From NCBI GenBank assembly GCA_019637335.1, contig JAHBVV010000009.1, forward strand, positions 144,278 to 208,277: DNA of 64,000 nucleotides, written 5' to 3'. The DNA comes from Candidatus Hydrogenedentota bacterium. Lineage in GTDB: Bacteria; Hydrogenedentota; Hydrogenedentia; Hydrogenedentales; JAEUWI01. How positions within the stretch are numbered: the first letter of the stretch is position 1; every line of letters begins with the position of its first letter. Below are positions 9,061-17,743 of the stretch, in pieces. The notes under the pieces are model-generated. The model searched no databases, had not been told where the DNA came from, and saw only the letters and a list, made by a program, of their open reading frames with translations. The position numbers and the translations under genes are program-made.

Positions 9061-10638
9061 CTACTGGATGGGCTCGTCGTCCTGGGTCCAAACGGTGAGG
9101 TTGTGGAGGTCGTCGCGCTTGCCCGGCCACAGGCACCCGACGGCATACCCGAGTACGAACATGATCAGGTGCCCGAAGAGGCCCGTATAGTAGTTGTGGT
9201 TGAACGAGAGGCTCTGGGGAACGATGCCGAGGCCAACGAAGGCCATGTAAATGGTGTAGCCGGCCGTGAAAAGAATCGCCACGATTATGCTGCGATCATC
9301 GCCCACGCGCGTGAAGAACCCCAGCAGGTACAGGCCGAGCAGGCCGCCCGAAGTCAGCGCGGTGAGCACCGTCGCGACGTCCAGCAGCGTCTTGCTCTGC
9401 GCGGCGTAGAGCACCGTGGCGCCGACGATCATGATCACCGCCATGAGGCCGCCCACGGACTTCGCCACGATCACGTAGTGCGCGTCGGACTTGTCCTTGG
9501 CGATGTGGCGCTTGTACACGTCGACCAGGGAGACGGCCGAGACCGCGCTGATGCTGGAGGAGAGGCTGGACATCGCGGCGGAGAGCACGGCCGCGATGAC
9601 GAGGCCGGTCAGGCCCATGGGCAGTTGCTTCGTCACGAAGTAGGGCAGCACTTCCTCCGACTTGCGCGTGCCGTCGAGCATCTCCACGGCGGCGGGGTCG
9701 GGGAAGACCTGGTAGTACACGTAGAACGCGGTGCCGAGGAACATGAACATCGCCCAGGTCGGGACGCTGAAGCACGTGCACACCCACATGGCGATGCGGG
9801 CCTGCTTGATGCTGGCCGAGGCGGCGTAACGCTGCACCACGTTCTGGTTCGCGCTGTATTCCATCATCCAGTTGCCGAGGCCGACGAGGAGGAAGAGCCA
9901 TATCGTCTTCTCGTGCACGCTCCCCCAGAAGGGCACGGGCGACATCACGGCGTCGGAGGAACTGAGGAAGTCGTAGATGCCAAATTTGTTATTTTCGGCG
10001 CCGACTTCAATGATCTGGCCGATGCCGCCGGGGAGCTGGTAAATGATGACGCCGAGGCAGATCACGGCGCCGCCCCAGAGCACCAGCGACTGAATGAAGT
10101 CGGTCCACATGACCGCTCGAATGCCGCCGAGAACGGTGTAGAACGAAGTGATCACGCCGCCGATGAGGATGGCCCAATACGGATTGAAGCCCGTAATCGT
10201 GTACAGCAGCACCGTCACGAGGTAGAGAATCAGGCTGACCCGAACGACCTGCATGATGATGAACGCGATTGCCGCATACATGCGCGTGATCGGCCCGAAG
10301 CGCGTTTCCAGGTATTCGTAGGCCGAGGTTACCCGCGCGCGCCGGAAGAACGGCAGAAAGAAGAACGTCGCCACCAGCACCGCGAGCGGCATCGTGTAGT
10401 TCGGCACCATCCGGTACCAGGCGGTCTTGAAGGAGTCGCCCGGATATCCCACGAAGGCCACGGAACTGATCGAGGTTGCGAACATCGAAAAGCCGACCAG
10501 CCATCCGGGGAAGGATCGGTCCCCGAGCAGGTAGCCCTCGGTGGTGCGCCCCTTGCTTGCGAAAAACGGTCCCAGCGCCGCCATCGCGCCGAAATACAGC
10601 ACGAGCACGACATAGTCAACCCAGGTAAAGTGGTCCAC
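9061..10638 (-). CDS. Sodium:solute symporter (SSS family)
   Basis: A 525-residue inner-membrane transporter with about 13 predicted helices. Family features are the early segment YFGAMAALGPFFASKGRTTE, the TM1-TM2 region GFSMFATSISSVAFVGYPG and LGGIRAVMWTDFIQ near the middle. The family couples Na+ entry to uptake of sugars, sialic acid, amino acids or vitamins. I chose GTG at 10638 because GGAGAGAGGA precedes it; a TTG at 10659 would add 7 residues. It is divergent from the Gfo/Idh/MocA oxidoreductase at 10935, and the downstream genes encode glycan-active proteins, so a sugar or sugar acid is a plausible substrate. Confidence 0.9.
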   Translation of the reverse strand: MDHFTWVDYVVLVLYFGAMAALGPFFASKGRTTEGYLLGDRSFPGWLVGFSMFATSISSVAFVGYPGDSFKTAWYRMVPNYTMPLAVLVATFFFLPFFRRARVTSAYEYLETRFGPITRMYAAIAFIIMQVVRVSLILYLVTVLLYTITGFNPYWAILIGGVITSFYTVLGGIRAVMWTDFIQSLVLWGGAVICLGVIIYQLPGGIGQIIEVGAENNKFGIYDFLSSSDAVMSPVPFWGSVHEKTIWLFLLVGLGNWMMEYSANQNVVQRYAASASIKQARIAMWVCTCFSVPTWAMFMFLGTAFYVYYQVFPDPAAVEMLDGTRKSEEVLPYFVTKQLPMGLTGLVIAAVLSAAMSSLSSSISAVSAVSLVDVYKRHIAKDKSDAHYVIVAKSVGGLMAVIMIVGATVLYAAQSKTLLDVATVLTALTSGGLLGLYLLGFFTRVGDDRSIIVAILFTAGYTIYMAFVGLGIVPQSLSFNHNYYTGLFGHLIMFVLGYAVGCLWPGKRDDLHNLTVWTQDDEPIQ

Positions 10639-10755
10639 GGTGACGATTCCTCTCTCCAAAATTCAATAAAAAGCCGGTCGCATGGTATCAGGCGCCCCCG
10701 GCGGGATCAAGTTCAGATTTCACAAGTTTCGGCCACCTCTTTCCGTATCATGCGC

Positions 10756-10784
10756 TTGAGGCTCGCGATATCCTCCTCTATAAT
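10756..10784 (+). promoter_or_regulatory. Putative sigma-70 promoter for the Gfo/Idh/MocA gene
   Basis: TTGAGG, a 17-base spacer, then TATAAT. The start codon is 150 bases downstream, so a long 5' leader is implied. Confidence 0.5.
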
Positions 10785-10934
10785 GGCGTTGCGCGGGCCG
10801 GGCGCACCGTGTAGCGCGCGGTTCGCCTGTGGGGATGGGGGAGAAGGGGCCGCCGCCGCCCGCGGAAGCCCGCGTCCAGGGGTTGTAACCACCCGGGAGT
10901 TCCTTCCCGGATCGAGAAAGAAGGATATATACCC

Positions 10935-12182
10935 ATGAGCAATTTCAAACTTGGCCTGATCGGCGCCGGTTTCATCTCCAAATTCCACGCGCGGGCGCTC
11001 CAGTTCGTTCGCGGCGTGGATCTCGCAGGCGTCTACTCGCTCCAGGGCGGCCCCGAGCTCGCCGCCTACGCCAAGGCCCTCGGCGTCGGGGACTGCACGG
11101 TTTACAACAGCATCGCCGAACTCTGCAACAATGTCGATGCCGTCTGCGTGTTCAGCCCGAACTTCACGCGGGTCGACGTGCTTACCGCGATTCGCGACGC
11201 GGTCAAGGCCGGCGCCGGCATCCAGGGCATCATCATCGAGAAGCCCCTCGGTCGCACGGTCGCCGAAGCCCAGGCCCTGGTCGATCTCGCGAAGGAAACG
11301 AAGCTGCCCACGGCCTATTTCGAGAACCAGATCCACATGAAGGGCATTCGCGCCGCGTTGCAGCAACTCAAGCCGCAGATGGACAGCATGGGCCCGATGA
11401 CGCTCGCCCGCAGCGCCGAAGAGCACGCTGGCCCGCACGAGCCCTGGTTCTGGGATCCCACGCGCCAGGGCGGCGGCGTCCTCAGCGACATGGGTTGCCA
11501 CAGTATCGCCGTGGGCTGGTATGTGCTTACGCCGCTCGGGAAGCCGGTGAATTTCCTCCAGCCCGTCTCCGTCACGGCGGAAACCAGCCTGCTTAAATGG
11601 GGCACGAAGCACGGCCAGCAGCGCCTGCTCGAAAAGATGGGCGTCGACTACGGCAAAACGCCCGCCGAGGATTTCGCCACCGGCACCGTGACCTTCAAGA
11701 ACCCCGAAACCGGGCAGTTGGTGAAAGCCCAGTTCACCAATTCCTGGATGTACGACAAACAGGGCCTGCGCCTGCTCATGGACGGCATGGGACCCGGCTA
11801 CGCCTTCGAGCTGAACACGCTCCAGTCGAGCCTTCAGGTGTTCATCGGTGATGAGGCCGCCGAGGCCGTGGCCGACGCCGAAACTGCGCTGGAGAAAGCC
11901 ACCGCCTCCCGCGGCCTGCTCGCCGTTGAGCCCAACGAAGCCGACCTCTACGGCTACGTGGACGAAATTCAGGACGCGGTCCGCAGTTTCCAGCAGGGCA
12001 AGGACGCCCTGCTCAATTTCGAGTATGGCCTCGAGATCACCAGGCTCTGCCAGGCCGCCTACATGGCCGCCGAGCGCGGTGTGACGCTGGATCTCACCGA
12101 CGCGAAGGTCCAGGAGGATCTGAAGACCTACACCTCGCTGATCGCACAGGGGCGTGGGCGGGAGATCCTGCACGTGATGTAA
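10935..12182 (+). CDS. Gfo/Idh/MocA-family oxidoreductase (cytoplasmic)
   Basis: A 415-residue NAD(P)-dependent oxidoreductase without a signal peptide. The N-terminal Rossmann fold shows GLIGAGFISKFHARAL (residues 7-22). The catalytic Lys sits in IIIEKPLGRTVAEA near residue 98. The substrate-domain signature GGGVLSDMGCHSIAVGWY near 180 keeps the Asp-x-x-x-His arrangement. The family oxidises or epimerises sugars, inositols and their derivatives. AAGGA precedes the ATG. Divergent symporter and downstream sialidase-like genes suggest sugar catabolism. It is far from the exported paralogues at 48776 and 50976. Confidence 0.9.
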   Translation: MSNFKLGLIGAGFISKFHARALQFVRGVDLAGVYSLQGGPELAAYAKALGVGDCTVYNSIAELCNNVDAVCVFSPNFTRVDVLTAIRDAVKAGAGIQGIIIEKPLGRTVAEAQALVDLAKETKLPTAYFENQIHMKGIRAALQQLKPQMDSMGPMTLARSAEEHAGPHEPWFWDPTRQGGGVLSDMGCHSIAVGWYVLTPLGKPVNFLQPVSVTAETSLLKWGTKHGQQRLLEKMGVDYGKTPAEDFATGTVTFKNPETGQLVKAQFTNSWMYDKQGLRLLMDGMGPGYAFELNTLQSSLQVFIGDEAAEAVADAETALEKATASRGLLAVEPNEADLYGYVDEIQDAVRSFQQGKDALLNFEYGLEITRLCQAAYMAAERGVTLDLTDAKVQEDLKTYTSLIAQGRGREILHVM

Positions 12183-12190
12183 TCCATCCG

Positions 12191-12230
12191 GGCGGGCCGC
12201 CGTGCGTATCGGTGGCCCGCCTTCCTGTTT
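12191..12230 (+). terminator. Putative terminator after the Gfo/Idh/MocA gene
   Basis: GGCGGGCCGCC pairs with GGTGGCCCGCC (one G-U pair) around a 9-nt loop, followed by a T-rich tail TTCCTGTTT. Confidence 0.6.
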
Positions 12231-12248
12231 GGTGGCCCGCCCGATTCA

Positions 12249-12257
12249 TGCTATGCT
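12249..12257 (+). promoter_or_regulatory. Putative extended -10 element
   Basis: TGCTATGCT lies 31 bases before the crotonase start codon. It is identical to the element before the kinase gene at 61877. A weak -35 (TTTGGT) sits 18 bases upstream of the hexamer. Confidence 0.45.
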
Positions 12258-12287
12258 CAGTCCCTGCACGGAGGAGACCGAGGATTC

Positions 12288-13112
12288 ATGGAATATCGCG
12301 AAATCTTGTTTTCCGTGGCGGATTATATCGCCACCATCACCCTCAACCGCCCAGACAAGCTCAACGCGTGGACCCTCCGCATGGAGGCCGAATATCGCCA
12401 CGCCATGGCGGATGCGGAGACCCGGAGCGATGTGCGGGTCATCGTCGTCACCGGCGCGGGCCGGGGATTTTGCGCGGGCGCGGACATGAGCCTCCTCACC
12501 GCGGTCCAGAGTGGCGAACTCGATTTGGAAGCCGCCCCGGCGCCGGCCGCCGATGCTCCGGGCGCCGGCGGCCGCGACGATTTCCAGAAGCCCTACACCT
12601 TCCCTCTGGGGATACAGAAACCCATCATTGCCGCCATCAATGGCCACGCGATGGGCCTGGGCCTCGTGCACGCCATCTATTGCGACATCCGCTTTGCCAG
12701 CGACCAGGCGAAGTTCGGCACGGCCTTCTCGCAGCGCGGCCTGATTGCCGAGCACGGCCTCGGCTGGATGCTCCCGCGCCTGATCGGCGTGGAAAATACG
12801 CTCGATCTGCTCTATTCCGCGCGCATTGTCGGCGCGGACGAGGCAAAGGCCCTCGGGCTGGTCAGCCGCGTTGTCCCCCACGAGGAATTGCTCCCGCGGG
12901 TATACGAATACGCCGCCCACCTGGCCACACAGTGCTCGCCGCGCGCGCTGGGAATCATCAAGCGCCAGGTGTACGATTCCCTGATGTCCGACCTGGGCCC
13001 CGCCACGGACATCGCCATTCGGGAGATGATCGACAGCTTCGGCACGGAGGACTTCGCCGAAGGCGTGGCCTCGTTCCTCGAAAAACGCCCGCCCCGATTC
13101 ACGGGCAACTGA
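12288..13112 (+). CDS. Enoyl-CoA hydratase/isomerase family protein (crotonase)
   Basis: A 274-residue crotonase-fold enzyme. The oxyanion-hole segments are VVTGAGRGFCAGADMSLL near residues 51-68 and AINGHAMGLGLVHAIYCDIRF near 114. A Glu in RGLIAEHGLGWMLPRLIG near residue 152 is at the usual catalytic position. The family hydrates or isomerises acyl-CoA thioesters. Compared with typical members there is an Ala/Pro-rich insertion at residues about 78-98. GAGGAGACCGAGG precedes the ATG at 12288. It is followed 15 bases later by the first sialidase-like gene, suggesting one transcript. Confidence 0.88.
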   Translation: MEYREILFSVADYIATITLNRPDKLNAWTLRMEAEYRHAMADAETRSDVRVIVVTGAGRGFCAGADMSLLTAVQSGELDLEAAPAPAADAPGAGGRDDFQKPYTFPLGIQKPIIAAINGHAMGLGLVHAIYCDIRFASDQAKFGTAFSQRGLIAEHGLGWMLPRLIGVENTLDLLYSARIVGADEAKALGLVSRVVPHEELLPRVYEYAAHLATQCSPRALGIIKRQVYDSLMSDLGPATDIAIREMIDSFGTEDFAEGVASFLEKRPPRFTGN

Positions 13113-13127
13113 CCGGAGATCGTAACC

Positions 13128-14366
13128 ATGAGTCTGCTCTTCACCGCCGCCGTAATGGCCTGCGCCGTGTCCGGGACGCCCGGACTCGAAAGCGCGCTGA
13201 TCTTCCCGCCGGAAAAAATGCACAACCACAGCGCCTCGATCGTCGAAATGCCGGGCGGCGATCTTCTCGCCGTCTGGTTTCACGGGCGCGGCGAGAAGAG
13301 CGACGACACGCTCGTCTTGCAGGGCGCCCGCAAGCCGAAAGGCGCCGCCGCGTGGAGCGCGCCCTTTGTCGTCGCCGACAATCCCGGCCTTCCCGACCAA
13401 AACCCGGTGGTCTTTATCGACCCCGACGGGGTGCTCTACCTCTGGTGGATATCCGCCCTGGCCAATACCCGCGAGACCTATTTCCTGCAATACCGCACCG
13501 CGACGAACTACGAAGGCGAGGGCGCGCCGAAGTGGGATCGAAGCGGATTCATTACCATTCCGCCCCCCAATCTCGCCGCGGCGATGGACGCCATGGCCGA
13601 TACCGTGGACGCGAAGTTCGGTGCCGCCTTTGATTCCGAGAAGAAGTACCGCGAGCGCCTTATTCACGGCCAGCGCATGGCCCGGTTCGACGAGACCTAC
13701 ATCGACGACTGGGACGAACCCGTGATCGGGCGCCTTGCGCACATGCTCTCCTGGATGCCGCGCTGCCAGCCCATTATGCTTCAGGACGGCCGCCTGACGA
13801 TCGGCCTCTATTCCGACGTCTACATGACCTCGCTCGCCTGCTTCACGACCGACGGCGGCGCCACCTGGACGTACGGCGAGCCTATGCCAGACTACGGGCT
13901 CATTCAGCCCGCCTTTTTGCAGCGGAAAGACGGGACCCTGGTCGCCTATGGCCGCGACAAGGGCCCGCTCAAGAAAATCCGCGCGGCCGAATCTTCCGAC
14001 GCGGGTCAGACCTGGACCAAATTCTACGACTTGCCGATCGACAACCCCGACTCCAGCCTCTCGGCCATCGTCCTGGCGAGTGGTCGCTGGCTCATGATCG
14101 CAAATGACCTCACCGGACAAGATGGGCGCCATGGCCGCTCGCGCCTCGTGGCGTTGCTCTCCGAAGACGAAGGCGCGACCTGGCCCTGGAAGCGCGCCAT
14201 CGAGGACAGCACCGCGCCGCCCGAGTTCAAGCCGCACGCCTCGTATCCCACGGCGATTCAGGCGCGGAATGGCGCCATTCACATCGTCTACACGTATACC
14301 CCGGTGGAGGGAGAATGCATAAAGCACGTAACCCTTTCCGAAGACTGGATTCGCGCCGCGGAATAA
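13128..14366 (+). CDS. Secreted sialidase-like BNR-repeat protein
   Basis: A 412-residue protein with a short N-terminal hydrophobic signal (about residues 3-16). The body is a six-bladed propeller of the BNR_2 type: HNHSASIVEMPGGDLLAVWF near residue 28 is the opening motif, and Asp-box-like segments TDGGATW, SSDAGQTW and SEDEGATW follow at roughly 243, 287 and 345. The family includes exo-sialidases and other glycan-binding or cleaving proteins, and the catalytic Arg triad cannot be assigned by eye. CGGAGATCG precedes the ATG. It is probably transcribed with the crotonase gene and the next BNR protein. Confidence 0.82.
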   Translation: MSLLFTAAVMACAVSGTPGLESALIFPPEKMHNHSASIVEMPGGDLLAVWFHGRGEKSDDTLVLQGARKPKGAAAWSAPFVVADNPGLPDQNPVVFIDPDGVLYLWWISALANTRETYFLQYRTATNYEGEGAPKWDRSGFITIPPPNLAAAMDAMADTVDAKFGAAFDSEKKYRERLIHGQRMARFDETYIDDWDEPVIGRLAHMLSWMPRCQPIMLQDGRLTIGLYSDVYMTSLACFTTDGGATWTYGEPMPDYGLIQPAFLQRKDGTLVAYGRDKGPLKKIRAAESSDAGQTWTKFYDLPIDNPDSSLSAIVLASGRWLMIANDLTGQDGRHGRSRLVALLSEDEGATWPWKRAIEDSTAPPEFKPHASYPTAIQARNGAIHIVYTYTPVEGECIKHVTLSEDWIRAAE

Positions 14367-14445
14367 TACGCGGGGAAGACAGTGCACGCCGGGACCTCCT
14401 CGGGTTCGCGGCACAGCGTAACGTTGGTCTACCAAGGAGAACCCC

Positions 14446-15591
14446 ATGTTTGGAATCGGATTGGCCCTCGTGGCCCTCGGCATAACCTCCGGAGCGCCGG
14501 ATCAGGTTATACTCCAGGATGTGCAGCACGTGACCGTGTATGGCGAGCCGGGACGCTTCGGCGGGTGGCCGGCGAATCACGGCATGTGGATCTGGGACAA
14601 CGAAATCCTCGTGGGCTACAGTCGGGGCCACTACCTCGATCGCGGCGACCGGCACCATTTCGATCCCGAGAAGCCCGAAGAGCACCGGCTTGCCCGCAGC
14701 CTGGACGGCGGCCTCACCTGGACGCACGAGCACCCGGCGGACAACGGCGACCTCATCCCCGAGGACGGCGCGCTTCACGGGACGCCGCTGCCCGGCGTCA
14801 CCGTGCCCGCCCCGACCGATTGCCCTGGCGGCATCAACTTCACCCACCCCGACTTCGCCCTGACCATGCGCATGAACAGCGTGCACGACGGCCAGTCGCG
14901 TTTCTACTACTCCTATGATCGGGGCAAGACGTGGGAGGGGCCCTTCAAGCTGCCCAGCTTCCATACGCCCGGGACCGCCGCCCGCACGGATTACATCGTC
15001 GAGGATGCCGATTCCTGCCTGTTCTTCAGCACCGCAGGCAAGGCGGATGGCCGCGAAGGGCGTCTCTTCTGCTTCCGCACCGACGACGGCGGTAAGTCGT
15101 TCCAGTTCGTTTCCTACATCGGTGAGGATCCCGGCCAGCCGGGCCATTTCGGCATCATGCCGTCGTCCGTTCGCCTCAATGAAAACGAGTTGATCGTCGC
15201 CGAACGCCACCGCGAAGGACCTATGCGGAACATCGCGCTGTACCGTTCCACGGATAACGGCAAGACCTGGACGCGCGAGGCGGACCCCGTGGATACGGTC
15301 GGCGCCGGCAATCCGCCGGCCATGATCAAGCTCGCGGACGGTCGCATCTGCCTGACCTACGGCTACCGCGCCGAGCCCTTCAGCATGTGCGCCAAAATAA
15401 GCGCCGATGGCGGCAAGACCTGGGGTCCCGAGCTCGTGCTGCGCAACGACGGCATCACCAAGGACATGGGCTACCCCCGCACCGTGCAGCGGCCGGACGG
15501 CAAAGTCGTCACAACCTACTACTTCGCGGACGGCAAGATCGGGCCGGAGCGAACCATCGAAGCCACCATCTGGATGCCCCCGGCGCCGTAA
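14446..15591 (+). CDS. Secreted sialidase-like BNR-repeat protein
   Basis: A 381-residue propeller protein with an N-terminal hydrophobic segment (residues 2-17) likely to be a signal peptide. Asp boxes recur: SLDGGLTW, SYDRGKTW, TDDGGKSF, STDNGKTW and SADGGKTW, spaced through the chain. This matches the exo-alpha-sialidase/neuraminidase fold, although sugar specificity is not readable. AAGGAG stands before the ATG at 14446. It lies 79 bases after the first BNR gene, and the two are clearly different subfamilies, so this is a functional pair and not a fresh duplication. Confidence 0.82.
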   Translation: MFGIGLALVALGITSGAPDQVILQDVQHVTVYGEPGRFGGWPANHGMWIWDNEILVGYSRGHYLDRGDRHHFDPEKPEEHRLARSLDGGLTWTHEHPADNGDLIPEDGALHGTPLPGVTVPAPTDCPGGINFTHPDFALTMRMNSVHDGQSRFYYSYDRGKTWEGPFKLPSFHTPGTAARTDYIVEDADSCLFFSTAGKADGREGRLFCFRTDDGGKSFQFVSYIGEDPGQPGHFGIMPSSVRLNENELIVAERHREGPMRNIALYRSTDNGKTWTREADPVDTVGAGNPPAMIKLADGRICLTYGYRAEPFSMCAKISADGGKTWGPELVLRNDGITKDMGYPRTVQRPDGKVVTTYYFADGKIGPERTIEATIWMPPAP

Positions 15592-15604
15592 GGTGCGCGG
15601 CGCG

Positions 15605-16498
15605 TCACTGCAAATCCATCGCCTCCATCCGGCGCTGCTCCGCTTCGGCGTAGCGGCGCCGGATCATTATATACCCAATCCCGAAAATCGCGCCGATCAG
15701 TCCGCCGCCATAGGCCGTCGGATACCACGCGTCCCACGTCGCGCCCGCCGACCACAGGATCAGTCCCGCGAGCATCATCAGCGCGCCCAGAACCGCGAAA
15801 GCCGCCGTCCCCGCCAGCACCCCGCGGCGTCCCCGCCCGCGCGAAGCGAGCATGCCCGCCACGCCGCCCCAGATCCCGCCCGCGGCGCCGAGTATCCCAA
15901 AGACGACCCCGGCCCAGGCGCCGATGGGCCACGTTGAATCTGCTTCCCAGAGCGCCAGATTGCGAATCGTCACCGTGCCCGGGCCTTCGAAGCGGACCCC
16001 CAGCCGCGCGGCTTCCGCCTGGTCGCTGTCCTTGAAGAAGAACGGCGCAGATGTCGGTCGAAATGCCTGGGTCCCGCTAAACCGATCATTCAGCGCCCGC
16101 GAGAAATAGGCCTGCCCGCCCGAAACGACGTGCATCTCCAGGCAGGCGCCGCCCGCCGTAGACTCGCACGCCATCTCGGCTTCATAGACCAGCCGCCCGG
16201 GCAACGGCGCCGTAAGCGGCACTTCGGCAATCGTAACGGAGATCGACTCGCCGCCGGTATACGTCAGCCGCAGTGCTGGAATGCCGCCGGAATCGATCAG
16301 GTCGCTTTCGATGGCGTCCGGGGCCTCGAACGACGTCAAGTCCGCCTCGCCGATGCGCGCCAGAAGGTTTCCGTGCGAAAACGCGCCGGACACGGTCTCC
16401 GCGATCTGCGGGCGCCACGTATCGCCACCGCCGTTTGCGAGCGCCGCCGCGCACAGCATCAAGCTCCCGGTAATAAACGCGATCCTGGTTTTCATCAC
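15605..16498 (-). CDS. Membrane protein of unknown function, co-transcribed with an HTH regulator
   Basis: A 297-residue protein with a signal peptide (residues 1-22), an extracytoplasmic beta-rich domain (about 25-185), then three transmembrane helices (about 192-215, 226-249 and 258-280) and a charged cytoplasmic tail. I do not recognise the extracytoplasmic domain; its pattern resembles a carbohydrate-binding jelly roll (for example VTIRNLALWEADS at its end). Its ATG overlaps the stop of the HTH gene (ATGA), so it depends on that gene's promoter and translation. A small regulator with a membrane sensor or effector is a likely arrangement. Confidence 0.65.
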   Translation of the reverse strand: MMKTRIAFITGSLMLCAAALANGGGDTWRPQIAETVSGAFSHGNLLARIGEADLTSFEAPDAIESDLIDSGGIPALRLTYTGGESISVTIAEVPLTAPLPGRLVYEAEMACESTAGGACLEMHVVSGGQAYFSRALNDRFSGTQAFRPTSAPFFFKDSDQAEAARLGVRFEGPGTVTIRNLALWEADSTWPIGAWAGVVFGILGAAGGIWGGVAGMLASRGRGRRGVLAGTAAFAVLGALMMLAGLILWSAGATWDAWYPTAYGGGLIGAIFGIGYIMIRRRYAEAEQRRMEAMDLQ

Positions 16499-16806
16499 GT
16501 GTGCTCCTCTGTTTCCAGGCTTTCCCGGTGCGCGCGCAGCAGGCGCCGCGCCAGGTCCCGGTTCAATTCGCCCCCCGCGACCAACTGTCGAACCAGCTGC
16601 TGCATGGGGTCCCCATCGGATGCCTCTTCGAGCGCTTCGACCTTTGCGATGAGCCTATCGAGCCGGCTGCGCACGGTAGGGTACGACACCCCGTAGGTTT
16701 GCGCCAGGGCCTTGAGCGATCCGGACGCCAGGATGAAACGGCGTACGAAGTAGAGGTCTTCCTCCTCCAGGGCGAGAACCCAGGGGGGCGGGGTGGGGTG
16801 TTTCAT
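16495..16806 (-). CDS. DUF2089-type helix-turn-helix protein
   Basis: A 103-residue protein matching the C-terminal half of DUF2089 proteins: LEEEDLYFVRRFILASGSLK then ALAQTYGVSYPTVRSRLDRL (about residues 12-52). The zinc ribbon found at the N-terminus of full DUF2089 members is absent. The C-terminal ~45 residues are helical and charged. I chose the ATG at 16806 with TGGAG before it; one at 16818 would add 4 residues. It is the first gene of a two-gene operon with the membrane protein downstream, behind a perfect consensus promoter and next to an inverted repeat that may be its own operator. Confidence 0.8.
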   Translation of the reverse strand: MKHPTPPPWVLALEEEDLYFVRRFILASGSLKALAQTYGVSYPTVRSRLDRLIAKVEALEEASDGDPMQQLVRQLVAGGELNRDLARRLLRAHRESLETEEHT

Positions 16807-16841
16807 ACGATGCTCCATTAACTTTATTAACCTTCAATTCA

Positions 16842-16870
16842 ATTATATTCAATATCACCAAATATGTCAA
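16842..16870 (-). promoter_or_regulatory. Perfect consensus sigma-70 promoter
   Basis: On the minus strand TTGACA (16870-16865), a 17-base spacer and TATAAT (16847-16842) match the sigma-70 consensus at all twelve positions. It lies 36 bases before the DUF2089-type gene in a very AT-rich stretch. So strong a promoter suggests repression under most conditions. Confidence 0.85.
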
Positions 16871-16871
16871 C

Positions 16872-16895
16872 ATTATTAAACCACGATTTAATAAT
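16872..16895. promoter_or_regulatory. Inverted repeat, candidate operator
   Basis: ATTATTAAA, six bases, TTTAATAAT: a perfect 9-bp inverted repeat two bases upstream of the -35 hexamer of the consensus promoter. The centre-to-centre spacing of about 15 bases suits a dimeric HTH protein. It could also be an UP-like AT-rich element. Confidence 0.5.
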
Positions 16896-16935
16896 ATTTA
16901 AGCCCGCCGCCGGATCGGATTCCGGGGAGTGGGAA

Positions 16936-16944
16936 TGGTATAGT
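16936..16944 (+). promoter_or_regulatory. Putative extended -10 element
   Basis: TGGTATAGT lies 50 bases before the bpt start codon and faces away from the consensus promoter at 16842-16870, making this a compact divergent control region. Confidence 0.4.
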
Positions 16945-16993
16945 ACGAAAAGGGACGTGAATTCGCCTCCGAATACAGGGTTAAGGCCGCCAA

Positions 16994-17743
16994 ATGAAGC
17001 TCGAAATCAACCGGGACGAACTCGAATCCATCATCCACCTCGGCGACATTACCGATCCCTGTCCCTATCTGTCCGATCGCGTCGCCACCTTCCGTTTCGG
17101 AAATGGCAAGCTCGCCGGCAGCCATTACGAACAGCTGCTGGACTGGGGCTATCGCCGCAACGGCAACTATGTGTATCGTCCCGTGTGCCGCCATTGCCGG
17201 GAGTGCTGGGTTTTGCGCGTGCCGGTGGAACAGTTTCGCATGAGCAAGTCGCAGCGCCGCGTATGGAACCGTGGACAGAAGCATTTTGAGGTTCGCTGGG
17301 GTTCCGCGCGGTACACGCCCGACAAAGCCGCCATGTACGAGCGTTACCTCGCCTGGCAGCATGGCACGAGCGAGGGCCCCATGGACCCCGATCGGTACCG
17401 TGCGTTTCTCGTGGACACCTGCCTCCGGCACGAGACCCTTGAAATGCAGTACCGGGTCGAGGGGCGCCTTGCCGGCGTCGGCATTGTGGACCGGCTCGAA
17501 CACGCGCTGTCCACCGTGTATTTCTTCTTCGATCCCGATTTCTCGCACCTCAGTCCCGGCACCTGGTCGGCCCTCTACGAAATCCAGCAGGCCCGAGACT
17601 GGGGGCTGCGCCACTATTATCTTGGCTACTACATCGCCGGCTGCGGCTCCATGAGCTACAAGGCGCGTTTTCAGCCCTGCGAAATCAAACAGCCCGACAC
17701 GCCCGGCTGGTCCCCCTACACGCCGACAGCAGTCCCGGAATGA
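16994..17743 (+). CDS. bpt: Bacterial aspartate/glutamate leucyl- or arginyl-transferase
   Basis: A 249-residue N-end rule aminoacyl-tRNA-protein transferase of the Bpt/ATE1 type. The family moves Leu (Bpt) or Arg from tRNA to N-terminal Asp or Glu, marking proteins for ClpAP degradation. Signatures are an N-terminal CPYLSDR in place of the more usual Cys-rich start, YRPVCRHCRECWVLRVPV near residues 56-73 and YLGYYIAGCGSMSYKARFQP near 212-231. The C-terminal GNAT-like fold is complete. AAGG lies about 8 bases before the ATG. It is monocistronic. No clpS is visible in this window. Confidence 0.92.
   Translation: MKLEINRDELESIIHLGDITDPCPYLSDRVATFRFGNGKLAGSHYEQLLDWGYRRNGNYVYRPVCRHCRECWVLRVPVEQFRMSKSQRRVWNRGQKHFEVRWGSARYTPDKAAMYERYLAWQHGTSEGPMDPDRYRAFLVDTCLRHETLEMQYRVEGRLAGVGIVDRLEHALSTVYFFFDPDFSHLSPGTWSALYEIQQARDWGLRHYYLGYYIAGCGSMSYKARFQPCEIKQPDTPGWSPYTPTAVPE

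Noticed and set aside
8899..10938. A 679-codon plus-strand open frame across the symporter gene
   Set aside because: Low-complexity His/Glu/Arg-rich translation antisense to a clear transporter.
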